In this document: positions 52,483 to 62,204 of the stretch, one piece after another
Layout: each line of letters opens with the position of its first letter
Position numbering within the stretch: position 1 is the stretch's first letter
Source of the DNA: Dyadobacter soli
GTDB taxonomy: Bacteria; Bacteroidota; Bacteroidia; Cytophagales; Spirosomataceae
Assembly: GCF_900101885.1 (NCBI RefSeq)
Contig: NZ_FNAN01000019.1
Span: forward strand, 62,001-126,000
DNA length: 64,000 bases
Direction of reading: 5' to 3'
Translations under genes and position numbers: made by a program
Notes under the pieces: model-generated
Databases searched by the model: none
What the model was told of the DNA's origin: nothing
What the model saw: the letters and a program-made list of their open reading frames with translations, nothing else

Positions 52483-53583
52483 ATGGAAACGAAAAACACC
52501 ACCGAAGAAGCACCTAAAAAGAAAAATAACCGCTTCCTCATTATCCTGGCCGTGCTCATTATTGGCGGCGGCACCTGGGGTTTTACAAAATATAACCACG
52601 GACAACATCACGAAGAAACCGACGACGCGCAGATCGATTCGGATATCAGCCCGGTAATCCCAAGAATTTCAGGTTATGTGACCGAGATTCGGGTAAAAGA
52701 TAACCAGACCGTTAAAAAAGGCGATACGCTCATCGTACTCGACAACCGCGACCAGGTTATCAAACTCGAACGGGCGAAAGCGGGCTTGTTAGGTTCGGAA
52801 GGCAGCCTGACTGTCGCACACGAAACGACCAATGCATCGGCGGCCAGCGGCATTACTTACGAAGCAAACATTGCAGTGGTAGCGGCGCAGATCGAAGAAG
52901 CGAAAGTGAACGTATGGAGAGCCAACCAGGATTTCGCCCGTTATGAAAATCTGATCAAGGACCATTCGATCACCCAACAGGAATTTGAACAGGCGCAAGC
53001 GACAAAACAAAAAGCAGAACGTGCATTGGCGGTATTGGAAGCGCAAAAAGGTGCTGCCGAACGTCAGGCAAAAGCAGCCGGTCGTCAAACCAGAGCTACC
53101 TCAGTACAATCTGCCGTAGCGAATGCGAATATCAAGGTTCGTCAGGCGGAAATCGCGAATGCGGAACTGAACCTGTCCTACACCGTGATCACCGCACCGA
53201 CCGACGGACGCGTATCCAAAGTGAATGCGCAATTGGGCCAATACCTGCAAGCCGGACAGTCGCTGTTCAGCATTATCTCCACCCACAAGCCATGGGTTAC
53301 CGCGAACTTCAAGGAAACACAGCTGACTAAAATGAAGCTGGGTCAGAAAGTTAAAATCCACGTGGACGCTTATCCGGAGCACGAGTTCGAAGCACAGGTA
53401 GCGTCGTTCTCGCCAGCCACAGGTGCGCGCTTTGCCCTGCTGCCTCCCGATAATGCGAGCGGTAACTTCGTGAAAGTGGTACAACGTCTGCCGGTACGCA
53501 TCGAGTTTACCAAAGCCGACGACAACAAAATCGCGCAGCTGCGCCCGGGCATGAACGTGTTCGTGGACGTGGAGCTGAACTAA
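52483..53583 (+). CDS. HlyD/EmrA-family periplasmic adaptor
   Basis: The 366-aa form begins at ATG 52483 (METKNTTEEAPKKKNNRFLI). It has one transmembrane helix (LIILAVLIIGGGTWGFTKY), a biotinyl-lipoyl-like start (DDAQIDSDISPVIPRISGYV), a long coiled coil (VWRANQDFARYENLIKDHSI) and a beta-barrel part (LSYTVITAPTDGRVSKVNAQ, PWVTANFKETQLTKMKLGQK). The earlier frame start at 52321 runs through repeats. It links the EmrB transporter to TolC. Confidence 0.93.
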   Translation: METKNTTEEAPKKKNNRFLIILAVLIIGGGTWGFTKYNHGQHHEETDDAQIDSDISPVIPRISGYVTEIRVKDNQTVKKGDTLIVLDNRDQVIKLERAKAGLLGSEGSLTVAHETTNASAASGITYEANIAVVAAQIEEAKVNVWRANQDFARYENLIKDHSITQQEFEQAQATKQKAERALAVLEAQKGAAERQAKAAGRQTRATSVQSAVANANIKVRQAEIANAELNLSYTVITAPTDGRVSKVNAQLGQYLQAGQSLFSIISTHKPWVTANFKETQLTKMKLGQKVKIHVDAYPEHEFEAQVASFSPATGARFALLPPDNASGNFVKVVQRLPVRIEFTKADDNKIAQLRPGMNVFVDVELN

Positions 53584-53629
53584 GGTTCGCGAACGAACGG
53601 AATTTTTGATTCTAAAAACCAAATAATCA

Positions 53630-55204
53630 ATGGAATTACAGGAATCACTCGTCGAATACGGCTACCGCAGGGTAATCATTACCATCACAGCCGTATTGTG
53701 TGCGCTGCTCGAAATCGTGGATACGACGATCGTGAACGTGGCGCTCAACGACATGCGCGGAAACCTGGGCGGCACGTTGTCGGAGGTGAGCTGGGTGATC
53801 ACCGCCTACGCCATCGGTAACGTGATCATCGTACCGATGACCAGCTGGCTCTCGCAGCAGTTTGGCCGCCGCAATTACTTCGCCGCTTCCATCATCATAT
53901 TTACCGTTGCCTCATTTCTTTGCGGTAACGCCGACAATATCTGGGAGCTGGTGTTTTTCAGACTCATACAAGGTTTTGGTGGTGGCGCATTGCTGGTAAC
54001 GGCGCAAACGCTCATTACGGAAAGTTACCCACCCGAAAAACGCGGTATCGCACAGGCTATTTATGGCCTTGGTGTGATCGTAGGACCTACATTGGGCCCG
54101 CCGCTGGGTGGTTATATTGTAGATAATTACAGCTGGCCTTACATTTTCTACATTAACATTCCGCTCGGTATTATTGCCGCGATGCTGACTATGGAATTTG
54201 TAAGAAGTCCCAAGTTTGCGAACAAAAAAGCGGCCAACGAAATCGATTGGTGGGGCATTATCTTCCTTGCCGTAGCCGTGAGCTCATTGCAATATGTGTT
54301 GGAAAAAGGTCAGGAAGAAGATTGGTTCAATGACGAAATCATCACAATCCTGACGGTGACCAGCGTCTTCTCGTTCTTCTTCTTTATCTGGCGGGAATGG
54401 ACCTACAAAAACCCGATCGTGAACCTGCGCGTGCTCGCCAATGGTAACCTGAGGGTCGGTACAATACTCTCGTTCATCCTCGGTTTCGGCTTGTACGGCT
54501 CGACATTCATTATCCCGCTTTACACCCAGGCCACACTGGGCTGGACGGCGACGCAATCGGGTATGCTCATGGTCCCCGCCGCCATCGTTACCGCGATGAT
54601 GATGCCCGTGGTTGGACAATTGCTCCAACGTGGTGTAAAACAGCAGTATCTGGTGGCGATCGGGATGGTATTCTTTTTTGTATACAGCTACTGGGGATAC
54701 CTGATTTTGACACCCGATACCGGAAGCGACGCGTTCTTTAACATGCTTATCGTCCGCGGAATTGGCCTGGGATTGCTCTTTGTGCCCATTACTACCCTCG
54801 CATTATCGACATTGAAGGGCCGTGAGATCGGGGAGGGCGCTGCATTTACCGGTATGATGCGCCAGCTCGGCGGCTCGTTCGGGGTAGCGGTGATCACCAC
54901 TTTCATCGCACGCCAGAACATGTCGCACCGCAACGACCTCGTCAGCAAGCTCGACGTCAATAACCCCGTCGTTCAGCAGCGTGTCGAAGGCTTGCAGCAT
55001 AGCTTTATGGCCAAAGGAATGGCGCCCGACGTGGCCCTGAACAGCGGCTACAAAATACTGGACTACACCGTGTCCAAGCAAGCGCAGGTAATGTCATACA
55101 TGGATGTCTTCCTGTACCTGGGCGTAATGTTTTTGATTTGTGTTCCCTTTGTGTTATGGACGCGGAGCGGCAAAGGTAAAGTCGACACTTCGTCCGTGCA
55201 CTAG
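53630..55204 (+). CDS. EmrB/QacA-type multidrug exporter (DHA2 family)
   Basis: The 524-aa inner-membrane protein has about 14 hydrophobic segments and DHA2 motifs (EIVDTTIVNVALNDMRGNLG, SWVITAYAIGNVIIVPMTSW, IQGFGGGALLVTAQTLITES, GPTLGPPLGGYIVDNYSWPY). It uses proton exchange to expel hydrophobic or toxic compounds through the HlyD and TolC partners. It ends the operon, followed by a strong terminator. Confidence 0.94.
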   Translation: MELQESLVEYGYRRVIITITAVLCALLEIVDTTIVNVALNDMRGNLGGTLSEVSWVITAYAIGNVIIVPMTSWLSQQFGRRNYFAASIIIFTVASFLCGNADNIWELVFFRLIQGFGGGALLVTAQTLITESYPPEKRGIAQAIYGLGVIVGPTLGPPLGGYIVDNYSWPYIFYINIPLGIIAAMLTMEFVRSPKFANKKAANEIDWWGIIFLAVAVSSLQYVLEKGQEEDWFNDEIITILTVTSVFSFFFFIWREWTYKNPIVNLRVLANGNLRVGTILSFILGFGLYGSTFIIPLYTQATLGWTATQSGMLMVPAAIVTAMMMPVVGQLLQRGVKQQYLVAIGMVFFFVYSYWGYLILTPDTGSDAFFNMLIVRGIGLGLLFVPITTLALSTLKGREIGEGAAFTGMMRQLGGSFGVAVITTFIARQNMSHRNDLVSKLDVNNPVVQQRVEGLQHSFMAKGMAPDVALNSGYKILDYTVSKQAQVMSYMDVFLYLGVMFLICVPFVLWTRSGKGKVDTSSVH

Positions 55205-55231
55205 TGTTTTTAAGTGTAGTAGTATTGCAGA

Positions 55232-55264
55232 AGAAGCTCTCCGAAATCGGGGAGCTTCTCTTGT
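55232..55264 (+). terminator. Terminator of the efflux operon
   Basis: AGAAGCTCTCCG (55232-55243) pairs with CGGGGAGCTTCT (55248-55259), one G-T pair, followed by CTTGTTTT. It lies 27 bp after the exporter stop. Confidence 0.88.
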
Positions 55265-55271
55265 TTTAATC

Positions 55272-55322
55272 GTTCGAAGCTCCCGCTTCGGACAACCTAT
55301 TCGCAGGCCTCCGGCCGGTCGG
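55272..55322. repeat. 51-bp direct repeat, copy 1, left of the PIN toxin module
   Basis: Begins GTTCGAAGCTCCCGCTTCGG and ends CTCCGGCCGGTCGG. The copy at 56077-56127 differs by one base (GACAACC versus GAGAACC). The two copies lie 805 bp apart and bracket the toxin-antitoxin pair. Confidence 0.92.
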
Positions 55323-55336
55323 TCGTGAGAGATTGT

Positions 55337-55741
55337 TTACACCCTTAGCATTGTTTTTAGCTCGGGAATTCGCAGAGTTTTAACTTTTGGGAAGGGCGTT
55401 TCTGCCAGCACATTAAAATGTCTATCATGTGTGACAATGTAGTCTGCCTGGCAGCTAATGGCGCAATCGACAAATTTGTTGTCATCCTGATCAGAAATGA
55501 GATTCCAACGATAGTGAGGGGTTGCCCAGATACAATTACGGGCTGTTCTCAAAAGTTCAACGATATTTGCTGCAACGGAAGGAGCGTAAAAATCGCCGAT
55601 TACCTCTTCATATTCTTCTAGGATTTCAGTGGTAATAGCAAACTCAAACCTACCGGCGCGGATTGCATCGAACAACCAACGTGTCTCGGAATGTCTTGGG
55701 ATGCTAACCAGAAGGCAGTTTGTGTCGATGACTAAAATCAT
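55337..55741 (-). CDS. PIN-domain toxin
   Basis: The 134-aa PIN nuclease has acidic residues in ILVIDTNCLLVSIPRHSETR, EILEEYEEVIGDF, ISDQDDNKFVDCAISCQADY and IVTHDRHFNVL. It matches the family annotated as putative PIN toxin component. It lies 8 bp downstream of the small antitoxin-like gene. As a type II toxin it would cleave RNA; the target is unknown. Confidence 0.82.
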   Translation of the reverse strand: MILVIDTNCLLVSIPRHSETRWLFDAIRAGRFEFAITTEILEEYEEVIGDFYAPSVAANIVELLRTARNCIWATPHYRWNLISDQDDNKFVDCAISCQADYIVTHDRHFNVLAETPFPKVKTLRIPELKTMLRV

Positions 55742-55749
55742 TCATGCTG

Positions 55750-55965
55750 CTAATAGGGTGTGCGTTTATGTTCCTCCAAAGCCCTGTTCAAATCCTGCTG
55801 AGAAAGTCCTTTTTCCTCCCAAATCCTGTCAACTTCATCGTCTATCTGCTTCGCGAAATAATCTGTAAGCAGCGTTTTGATTTCCTGTTCCTGCTTGGCA
55901 TTCAGTTGTTTTTCAAATAGTTTGATCATAAACAACTGCATGGAATTGAGTTTGGTCTGTTCCAT
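55750..55965 (-). CDS. Small antitoxin-like partner of the PIN toxin
   Basis: The 71-aa form starts at ATG 55965 (MEQTKLNSMQLFMIKLFEKQ). It is charged and helical (KQIDDEVDRIWEEKGLSQQD), ending in a basic, Glu-rich tail, like antitoxins of PIN pairs. The open frame reaches back to 56178 only by reading through the direct repeat. No family was recognised; the role is inferred from position. Confidence 0.6.
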   Translation of the reverse strand: MEQTKLNSMQLFMIKLFEKQLNAKQEQEIKTLLTDYFAKQIDDEVDRIWEEKGLSQQDLNRALEEHKRTPY

Positions 55966-56076
55966 TCTGAGCTCAGTAATGTTGGTACAACTTAACAATG
56001 TTTTTACAATACTTTGTTCGCAAATCTCCAAAAACTCTCCACTGGCGCTCCTCAATGAGCCAATTGCAGAATAATA

Positions 56077-56127
56077 GTTCGAAGCTCCCGCTTCGGAGAA
56101 CCTATTCGCAGGCCTCCGGCCGGTCGG
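56077..56127. repeat. 51-bp direct repeat, copy 2, right of the PIN toxin module
   Basis: Second copy of the repeat at 55272, with one base change. It precedes a run of further repeats and no gene until 56635. Confidence 0.92.
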
Positions 56128-56193
56128 ATATGCGGCAACGCGGCCCGGAGGGCCATCCTGTTTATAGCAAACGCACAATACACAAAGATTACC

Positions 56194-56242
56194 GGCTCCG
56201 GCGGAGCCTCCTAACGAACATGCAGGAGGCTCCGCCGGAGCC
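56194..56242. repeat. 19-bp perfect inverted repeat GGCTCCGGCGGAGCCTCCT
   Basis: GGCTCCGGCGGAGCCTCCT (56194-56212) and its reverse complement (56224-56242) are separated by 11 bp. Each arm is itself nearly palindromic (GGCTCCGGCGGAGCC). No T-tract follows. Confidence 0.9.
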
Positions 56243-56343
56243 AGGCAATTTATGGCAACGCATTTTCTACAAACAGGCTGCCGCTCCGCGACTTTTCGGA
56301 CGTGCCGGGTTTAAGATGTTGGCTGCTCGCATTTGAATGCTAA

Positions 56344-56564
56344 AATCGCGTAGCGATGTAACATCGGTAGCAAAATATAGCAAGCACAGTCGAGAAATCC
56401 CGTTAGGGATGTAACAGCACATCATCAGATAATTCGGGGCATGCGGATGTTTCGGCATGCCAGCATCATCGGATCGTAGCGCCATTTCGGTCGTTACATC
56501 CCTGACGGGATTGACATGCCACCCATAACTTGTGCTGCTACCAATATTACATCGCTACGCGATT
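56344..56564. repeat. Nested double inverted repeat (MITE-like element)
   Basis: Outer arms 56344-56372 and 56536-56564 (AATCGCGTAGCGATGTAA...) are 29 bp with two mismatches. Inner arms 56396-56415 (AATCCCGTTAGGGATGTAAC) and 56493-56512 are 20 bp with one mismatch. A relative occurs at 61881-62031. The element is non-coding and about 220 bp long, like non-autonomous dispersed repeats of Bacteroidota. Confidence 0.85.
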
Positions 56565-56634
56565 ACGCTTTAAATATCCTTTCCTCCTTCCTCCATCCTC
56601 CCTACATTTGCCCAAATACAATCCCAATTAAACA

Positions 56635-58233
56635 GTGCACCAGAATTACCATTTCATCAAACAACTAGCGCCCCGGCTCGATCGCGAGTTGGCGGGAAAA
56701 GTCTTTGTAGAAGCATTCAGCCAGCAAAAAGATGAACTAATCATCGTCTTCGCGGAGGACTTGCGGGACGATTTGCAGGAGCAGGAAGAGGAGACAGGTC
56801 AGCAGTTGTTAAAACCCTTCTTCATCAAAGCCACTTTAACCAACAGCTTCTCCTGCCTAAGCTTTCCGGAACGCTTCGACCGGGCGCGGCGGAATAGCGT
56901 CAATCTTTTCAACGATTTCGAAGGGGATAGGGTAGCTTTTGTAAAAGTTTGCAAAAACGAGCGGGCGATCCAGGTACATTTCGAAAGTGGCAGGGATCTC
57001 ATATTCAAGCTTTTCGGGAACCGCTCCAATTTCATTGCGGTGAATGCGGAAGGAGAGGTGACGCAGCTTTTTAACAACAAACTTTCAACCGACCGCAGCC
57101 TGACGGTAACCTCCCTGAATCGGGAGATAGATCAGTCGTGGGAAGCGTTTGTGGCCCATGATGGCCGCTTCGAACCACTTTTCCCGACGTTTGGAAAGGT
57201 CGCCAACAAATACCTTTCGGCGAAACTGGCGGGTATAGCGGATTTGGCGGAGCGCTGGGCCGTTGTGCAGGAGGTGTTGCAGGAAATGGAATCGTCTGTT
57301 TTTTACATTACTAAAATAGAAAATATCCCCGCGCTGACGCTTTTCGAAACCGGCGAGGTGGTGCAGGTTTTGCATGACCCGGTGGAGGCGTTGAATGCAT
57401 TCTACCTCGCTTACATCCGCCTGAGCGGGCTGGATAAGGAGAAGGCGGATATCGTGCGGTTGCTCAGAAAGCGCATTCAGCAAACGGATAACTATCTCGA
57501 AAATACCTTCCAGAAGCTGGTTGACCTGGAAAATGCGACGAAAAACGATGAGCTGGCCAATATTATCATGGCCAATCTGCATGTGATCCCCGAGCGGACG
57601 GAGAAAGCGGAACTCTACGATTTCTACCGCGATCAGCCCATTACCATTAAATTGAAAAAAGACCTTTCCGCGCAGAAGAATGCGGAAGGTTACTACCGCA
57701 AGGCCAAAAACGAGAAGATTGAAATCGATCGGCTGAACGACAGCCTCTCGGCGCGCGAGGCGGACCGGAAGCGGTTGCAGGAGCATCTGGCACACATTGA
57801 GACCATCGAGTTGCTGCGGGATATGCGGGCTTACATTAAAACGAATAAACTGGAACAGGGCAATGCCGGGCCGACGGTCGACGAGCTTTTCAAGCGGCTC
57901 GATTTCATGGGCTACACGATCCTGATCGGGCGGAATGCGAAGAATAGTGATTTGTTGACAAAACAGGCCCATAAGGAGGATTTGTGGCTGCACGCCAAGG
58001 ATGTAACCGGCTCGCATGTGGTGGTTAAGAACCAGCCCGGCAAAAAGTATCCGGCGCCGGTGATCGAGCGGGCGGCGGAAATTGCCGCATTTTATTCGAA
58101 GCGCAAAAACGATTCGCTGTGCCCGGTGATCGTGACGCCGAAGAAATTTGTACGCAAACCCAAAGGCTTGCCAGACGGCCTGGTGCTGATCGATAAGGAG
58201 GATATCGTCATGGTTGTCGCTAAGGGTGAATAA
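56635..58233 (+). CDS. NFACT (RqcH/Rqc2-like) protein
   Basis: The 532-aa protein starts at GTG 56635 with the family-typical MHQNYHFIKQLAPRLDRELA. It has an NFACT-N domain, a long coiled coil in the middle (LKKDLSAQKNAEGYYRKAKN) and a C-terminal NFACT-R domain (DLWLHAKDVTGSHVVVKNQP, GKKYPAPVIERAAEIAAFYS). Members bind stalled 50S ribosomes and add C-terminal alanine tails. The NFACT-R start is well conserved. The region upstream from 56243 is repeat-filled. Confidence 0.9.
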   Translation: MHQNYHFIKQLAPRLDRELAGKVFVEAFSQQKDELIIVFAEDLRDDLQEQEEETGQQLLKPFFIKATLTNSFSCLSFPERFDRARRNSVNLFNDFEGDRVAFVKVCKNERAIQVHFESGRDLIFKLFGNRSNFIAVNAEGEVTQLFNNKLSTDRSLTVTSLNREIDQSWEAFVAHDGRFEPLFPTFGKVANKYLSAKLAGIADLAERWAVVQEVLQEMESSVFYITKIENIPALTLFETGEVVQVLHDPVEALNAFYLAYIRLSGLDKEKADIVRLLRKRIQQTDNYLENTFQKLVDLENATKNDELANIIMANLHVIPERTEKAELYDFYRDQPITIKLKKDLSAQKNAEGYYRKAKNEKIEIDRLNDSLSAREADRKRLQEHLAHIETIELLRDMRAYIKTNKLEQGNAGPTVDELFKRLDFMGYTILIGRNAKNSDLLTKQAHKEDLWLHAKDVTGSHVVVKNQPGKKYPAPVIERAAEIAAFYSKRKNDSLCPVIVTPKKFVRKPKGLPDGLVLIDKEDIVMVVAKGE

Positions 58234-58314
58234 TTAACCTAAAACCTCCTTTGATTAATCTTTTGCTATTGCGAACTTCGTGTGAAATTTGAGAACCGGA
58301 ATTTTTAGTGCAGA

Positions 58315-60312
58315 ATGCTCGAAAGTCGTCGATTTGTTATCATTGGTTTTTTCGCTTTAGTTGGGATAATATACTTGCTGCGACTTTTCTATCTACAAGT
58401 GCTGGATGAAAGTTATTCCATCGAATCGTCGAGCAATTCCATCAAGCGTGTTACTGAAATCCCATTCCGCGGGCAGATCTATGACCGCTACGGAAAGCTC
58501 ATCGTATATAATACCCCCGTTTACGACCTGCTGGTGACGCCCTCTAAGGTAAGAATGGACGATACGCTCCGTTTTTGCCAGGTGGTAGGCATTCAAAGGC
58601 GCGATTTCGACAGCCTTATGAATGCCGCCAGCACATATAGCCGTATGAAGCCTTCGCTTTTCCTGCGGCAGCTTTCGAAGGAAGATTTTGCGTCGATCCA
58701 GGACATTATGGTCGATTACTCGGGTTTTGAATTTGCCAAAAGCTCCCTGCGCACCTACACGGCACCCACGCTCGCGAACACGCTCGGGTATGTGAGTGAG
58801 ATTACGAAAGGCCAGTTGGAAAAACAGGAAGAACCCTATTACCGCCAGGGCGATTACATTGGCCAGAGCGGTGTGGAGCGCATTTATGAAAATGAGTTGC
58901 GGGGAAAGAGGGGTACCAAGTTTGTAATGCAAAACGTGGCCGGCGTGTACAAAGGTCCCTGGAAAAACGGGGAGCTCGATACCATGGCGGTGGCGGGTGA
59001 AAACCTCTACACCGGGCTCGATCTGGAAGTCCAGCAGTATGCCGACAGCCTGATGCTGAACAAAGTAGGAAGCGTGGTGGCGATCGAACCGAAGACGGGC
59101 CAGATCATTTCCATGGTTTCCGCCCCGACTTACGACCCTAACATTCTCGCAAGCCGCTACTTTTCCAAAAACTTCGCCGCACTGGTACGAAACCCTTACA
59201 AGCCGCTGTTCAACCGGCCTGTTATGGCCAGCTACCGGCCGGGTTCCACATTCAAACTGATCCAGGCGCTGATCGGCTTGCAGGAAGGCGTGATTACGCC
59301 CGGAAGCGGTTTCACGCATGCCAACTGCCCCGTAGGATGCCACAATCACCCCGCGACGAGTACAGTTGCGCTCGGGGTGACGCATTCATGCAACCCGTAT
59401 TTTTACAATGTATTCAGAAGACTGATTTACAAAAACAATATCCAAAACACCTTCAAAGCCTCTGCCGTAGGCCTCGACGCCTGGCACGACAACATTGCGA
59501 AGTTTGGGATCGGACAACGGCTCGGGATCGATTTGCCCAGCGAGTACAAGGGGAATTTGCCCAATAAAAAATATTACGACCGCTTTTACGGCGAATACCG
59601 CTGGAAGTTCTCGAACATTTACTCGCTCAGCATCGGCGAGGGCGAGTTGCTGATCACGCCTTTGAAAATGGCGAACGTGGCCGCCATTATCGCGAACCGC
59701 GGGTACTACTACACGCCACATGTGATCCACGGCATCGGCGACAAGAAAAGTGTAAAACCGGAGTTCCTCGAAAGACATGAAACCGGCGTGGACGCGCATA
59801 ATTTCGAGCCGGTGATCGAAGGGATGATCGGGGCTGTGGAGGCGGGTACTGCGCGGCGCTCGCGGGTGGAAGGTATTTCCATTGCAGGTAAAACGGGTAC
59901 TTCGCAGAACAAGCGCGGGGACGACCACTCGATTTTTATCGCATTCGCACCGGTGGAAGATCCCAAAATTGCCATTGCGGTATTCGTGGAGAATGCGGGT
60001 GCGGGTGGGCAGGCGGCGGCACCTATTGCCAACCTTATTATCGAAAAGTACCTCAGCCGCAAGGTGACCAACAAGGCGCTGGAAGAGCGGATGATGAAGC
60101 TCGACCTGATGAGCAAAGTAGTGTTGCCGACCACCAAAAAACCGGGAGAAACGGAGACGAAGAAAGCCGAGGAAACGAAGAAGACCGAGCCGGTGAAAAA
60201 GCCGACGGGTGACCCGAACGACCCTGCTAACCGCCTGCCGGGCGCACCGCATCCCGCCAATCCGGCCGCTATGAGAGGACCGGTAACTTTGCCGAAGCAA
60301 AAAGCGCTTTAA
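58315..60312 (+). CDS. mrdA: Penicillin-binding protein 2
   Basis: The 665-aa class B PBP carries one N-terminal membrane helix (VIIGFFALVGIIYLLRLFYL), a dimerisation domain and a transpeptidase domain with the three active motifs: SxxK at Ser311 (YRPGSTFKLIQ), SxN (HSCNPYF) and KTG at Lys526 (AGKTGTSQNKRG). It ends in a Lys/Pro/Glu-rich tail. With RodA, 22 bp downstream, it makes the elongation peptidoglycan synthase. No mreBCD genes are in the window. Confidence 0.95.
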   Translation: MLESRRFVIIGFFALVGIIYLLRLFYLQVLDESYSIESSSNSIKRVTEIPFRGQIYDRYGKLIVYNTPVYDLLVTPSKVRMDDTLRFCQVVGIQRRDFDSLMNAASTYSRMKPSLFLRQLSKEDFASIQDIMVDYSGFEFAKSSLRTYTAPTLANTLGYVSEITKGQLEKQEEPYYRQGDYIGQSGVERIYENELRGKRGTKFVMQNVAGVYKGPWKNGELDTMAVAGENLYTGLDLEVQQYADSLMLNKVGSVVAIEPKTGQIISMVSAPTYDPNILASRYFSKNFAALVRNPYKPLFNRPVMASYRPGSTFKLIQALIGLQEGVITPGSGFTHANCPVGCHNHPATSTVALGVTHSCNPYFYNVFRRLIYKNNIQNTFKASAVGLDAWHDNIAKFGIGQRLGIDLPSEYKGNLPNKKYYDRFYGEYRWKFSNIYSLSIGEGELLITPLKMANVAAIIANRGYYYTPHVIHGIGDKKSVKPEFLERHETGVDAHNFEPVIEGMIGAVEAGTARRSRVEGISIAGKTGTSQNKRGDDHSIFIAFAPVEDPKIAIAVFVENAGAGGQAAAPIANLIIEKYLSRKVTNKALEERMMKLDLMSKVVLPTTKKPGETETKKAEETKKTEPVKKPTGDPNDPANRLPGAPHPANPAAMRGPVTLPKQKAL

Positions 60313-60333
60313 GAACTTCAAATCGATATTAAA

Positions 60334-61617
60334 ATGCCTGAAAGCAAGCCGATTACCAAGAACGTGGACTGGATGGTGGTGCTGATTTACATCGCTTGCC
60401 TCACCATTGGCTGGTTGAATATCTACGCTGCGGTGTACAACCCGGAAGCGCACACGAGCATGTTCGACCTGTCGAACAATGCGGGAAAGCAGCTGATGTG
60501 GATCGGAACGGCCGCATTGCTCATCATTTGTATCCTGGTGATCGATTATAAGTTTTACGAAACTTTCTCTTTCGTGATCTACGCGGTGGTCATATTCCTG
60601 CTGGTGGTGGTGCTATTTGCGGGGTCCAACATCAACGGCTCGCGGTCCTGGATCAAGCTGGGTGGGTTTTCGTTGCAGCCGGCCGAGTTTTCGAAACTGG
60701 CGGTGAGTCTGGCGATCTCCAAATACCTGAGCGATCCGGCGATCAGCCTGAACCGGAAATTAAAGGATTACTACCCGATTATGGGGATCATCGCATTGCC
60801 TGCATTCCTCATCCTTTTGTCGAACGAAACGGGTTCCATGCTCGTTTTTGCGTCCTTCGCCATCGTATTGTACCGTGAAGGAATGCCTGGTTTCATCCCG
60901 GCGATCGGCATGATCGGTGCGGCTTTGCTGATCATCACATTGCTCTTTGTGAAATGGTACATTGCCGGGGCCATTATCGTGATCGCCGGATTGGTGATCT
61001 GGCTGATGCCGGTTATGACGCGCCGTCGGGGCGGGCTCTGGGCTACGATCATCGTCGCATTTGCCATGATCGGGATTGTGTTCGGCGTGGATTTCTTTAT
61101 GAATAATGTACTCCAAAAACACCAGCGCGGCCGCATTATGGTGCTTCTGGACCCGGATTCCGACCCGCGCGGCATCGGCTGGAACGTAATCCAGTCGAAA
61201 ATCGCCATCGGTTCCGGCGGGATTACCGGCAAGGGCTTTTTACAAGGCACGCAAACCAAATTCGACTTCGTGCCCGAACAAAGCACCGACTTTATTTTCT
61301 GCACAGTAGGAGAGGAGCACGGTTTCCTCGGGACTGCCGTGGTGGTATTTCTTTTTGTAACATTAATATCCCGCCTGGTAGTACTCGCCGAGCGACAGCG
61401 TAGCCGCTTCGCGCGGGTATACGGCTATTGCGTGGCAGGGATCATCTTCTTCCATTTCCTGGTCAATGTCGGGATGACCATCGGGTTAATGCCTGTAATC
61501 GGTATTCCGCTGCCGTTTTTCAGCTACGGCGGCTCGTCGCTGTGGTCGTTCTCGGTACTACTTTTCATTTTCCTGAAAATCGACGCCCAGAGGCCGTTTA
61601 CGCTTTCGCGGGGATGA
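60334..61617 (+). CDS. rodA: Rod-shape peptidoglycan glycosyltransferase
   Basis: The 427-aa SEDS-family protein has about ten membrane segments and the family blocks NGSRSWIKLGGFSLQPAEFS, GKGFLQGTQTKFDFVPEQST and MPVIGIPLPFFSYGGSSLWS. It polymerises lipid II with PBP2, encoded just upstream in the same operon. Length is slightly longer than typical RodA. Confidence 0.95.
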   Translation: MPESKPITKNVDWMVVLIYIACLTIGWLNIYAAVYNPEAHTSMFDLSNNAGKQLMWIGTAALLIICILVIDYKFYETFSFVIYAVVIFLLVVVLFAGSNINGSRSWIKLGGFSLQPAEFSKLAVSLAISKYLSDPAISLNRKLKDYYPIMGIIALPAFLILLSNETGSMLVFASFAIVLYREGMPGFIPAIGMIGAALLIITLLFVKWYIAGAIIVIAGLVIWLMPVMTRRRGGLWATIIVAFAMIGIVFGVDFFMNNVLQKHQRGRIMVLLDPDSDPRGIGWNVIQSKIAIGSGGITGKGFLQGTQTKFDFVPEQSTDFIFCTVGEEHGFLGTAVVVFLFVTLISRLVVLAERQRSRFARVYGYCVAGIIFFHFLVNVGMTIGLMPVIGIPLPFFSYGGSSLWSFSVLLFIFLKIDAQRPFTLSRG

Positions 61618-61620
61618 TTT

Positions 61621-61800
<180 letters not shown>

Positions 61801-61880
61801 GATTGAGTTTGTGGTTAAGGACGGTGAGCTATTCCGGGCGAACGGACTTTTGGCCGCAAATGGATATTTGAACCTGAGTA

Positions 61881-62031
61881 AATCGCGTAGCGATGTAATA
61901 TTGGTAGAAATCGAAACGTAAACGTTTTTAAAATCCCGTCAGGGATCCAACAGCAACGCATCGGCTAGGTTGTTACATGCCCAAGGGCATTTTAGAACTT
62001 TCGGACAAAGGTTTTTCTACCAATATTACAT
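61881..62031. repeat. Inverted-repeat element related to that at 56344
   Basis: ATGTAATATTGGTAGAAA (61893-61910) is exactly complementary to 62014-62031. AATCGCGTAGCGATGTAATA (61881-61900) and AATCCCGTCAGGGAT (61932 on) match the 56344-56564 element. It is non-coding. Confidence 0.85.
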
Positions 62032-62084
62032 GCCTAACGGCATTTAAGCACGCAACACTCCCATTTAAATACCATACTCATCGC

Positions 62085-62200
62085 ACCGGCGACCCGGTCA
62101 CTCGTTCCCCGTTCCACGGCGCCTCATTCAATCATCGCACCGGTCAATCATTCAAAATTCACTCTTGACTCATTGACTCATTAACTCATAACTCATTCAC
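62085..62200. repeat. CACCGGCGACCCGGTC repeat before DUF423
   Basis: CATCGCACCGGCGACCCGGT (62088 on), TTCCCCGTTCCACGGCG (62105 on) and many ACTCATT-like units form the third copy of the dispersed repeat also seen near 52411 and 61712. It fills the space between the element above and the convergent end of DUF423. Confidence 0.85.
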
Positions 62201-62204
62201 TCAT

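Noticed and set aside
59386..60453. Long antisense frame over mrdA/rodA
   Set aside because: Overlaps two clear genes in operon order; composition is that of a shadow frame.
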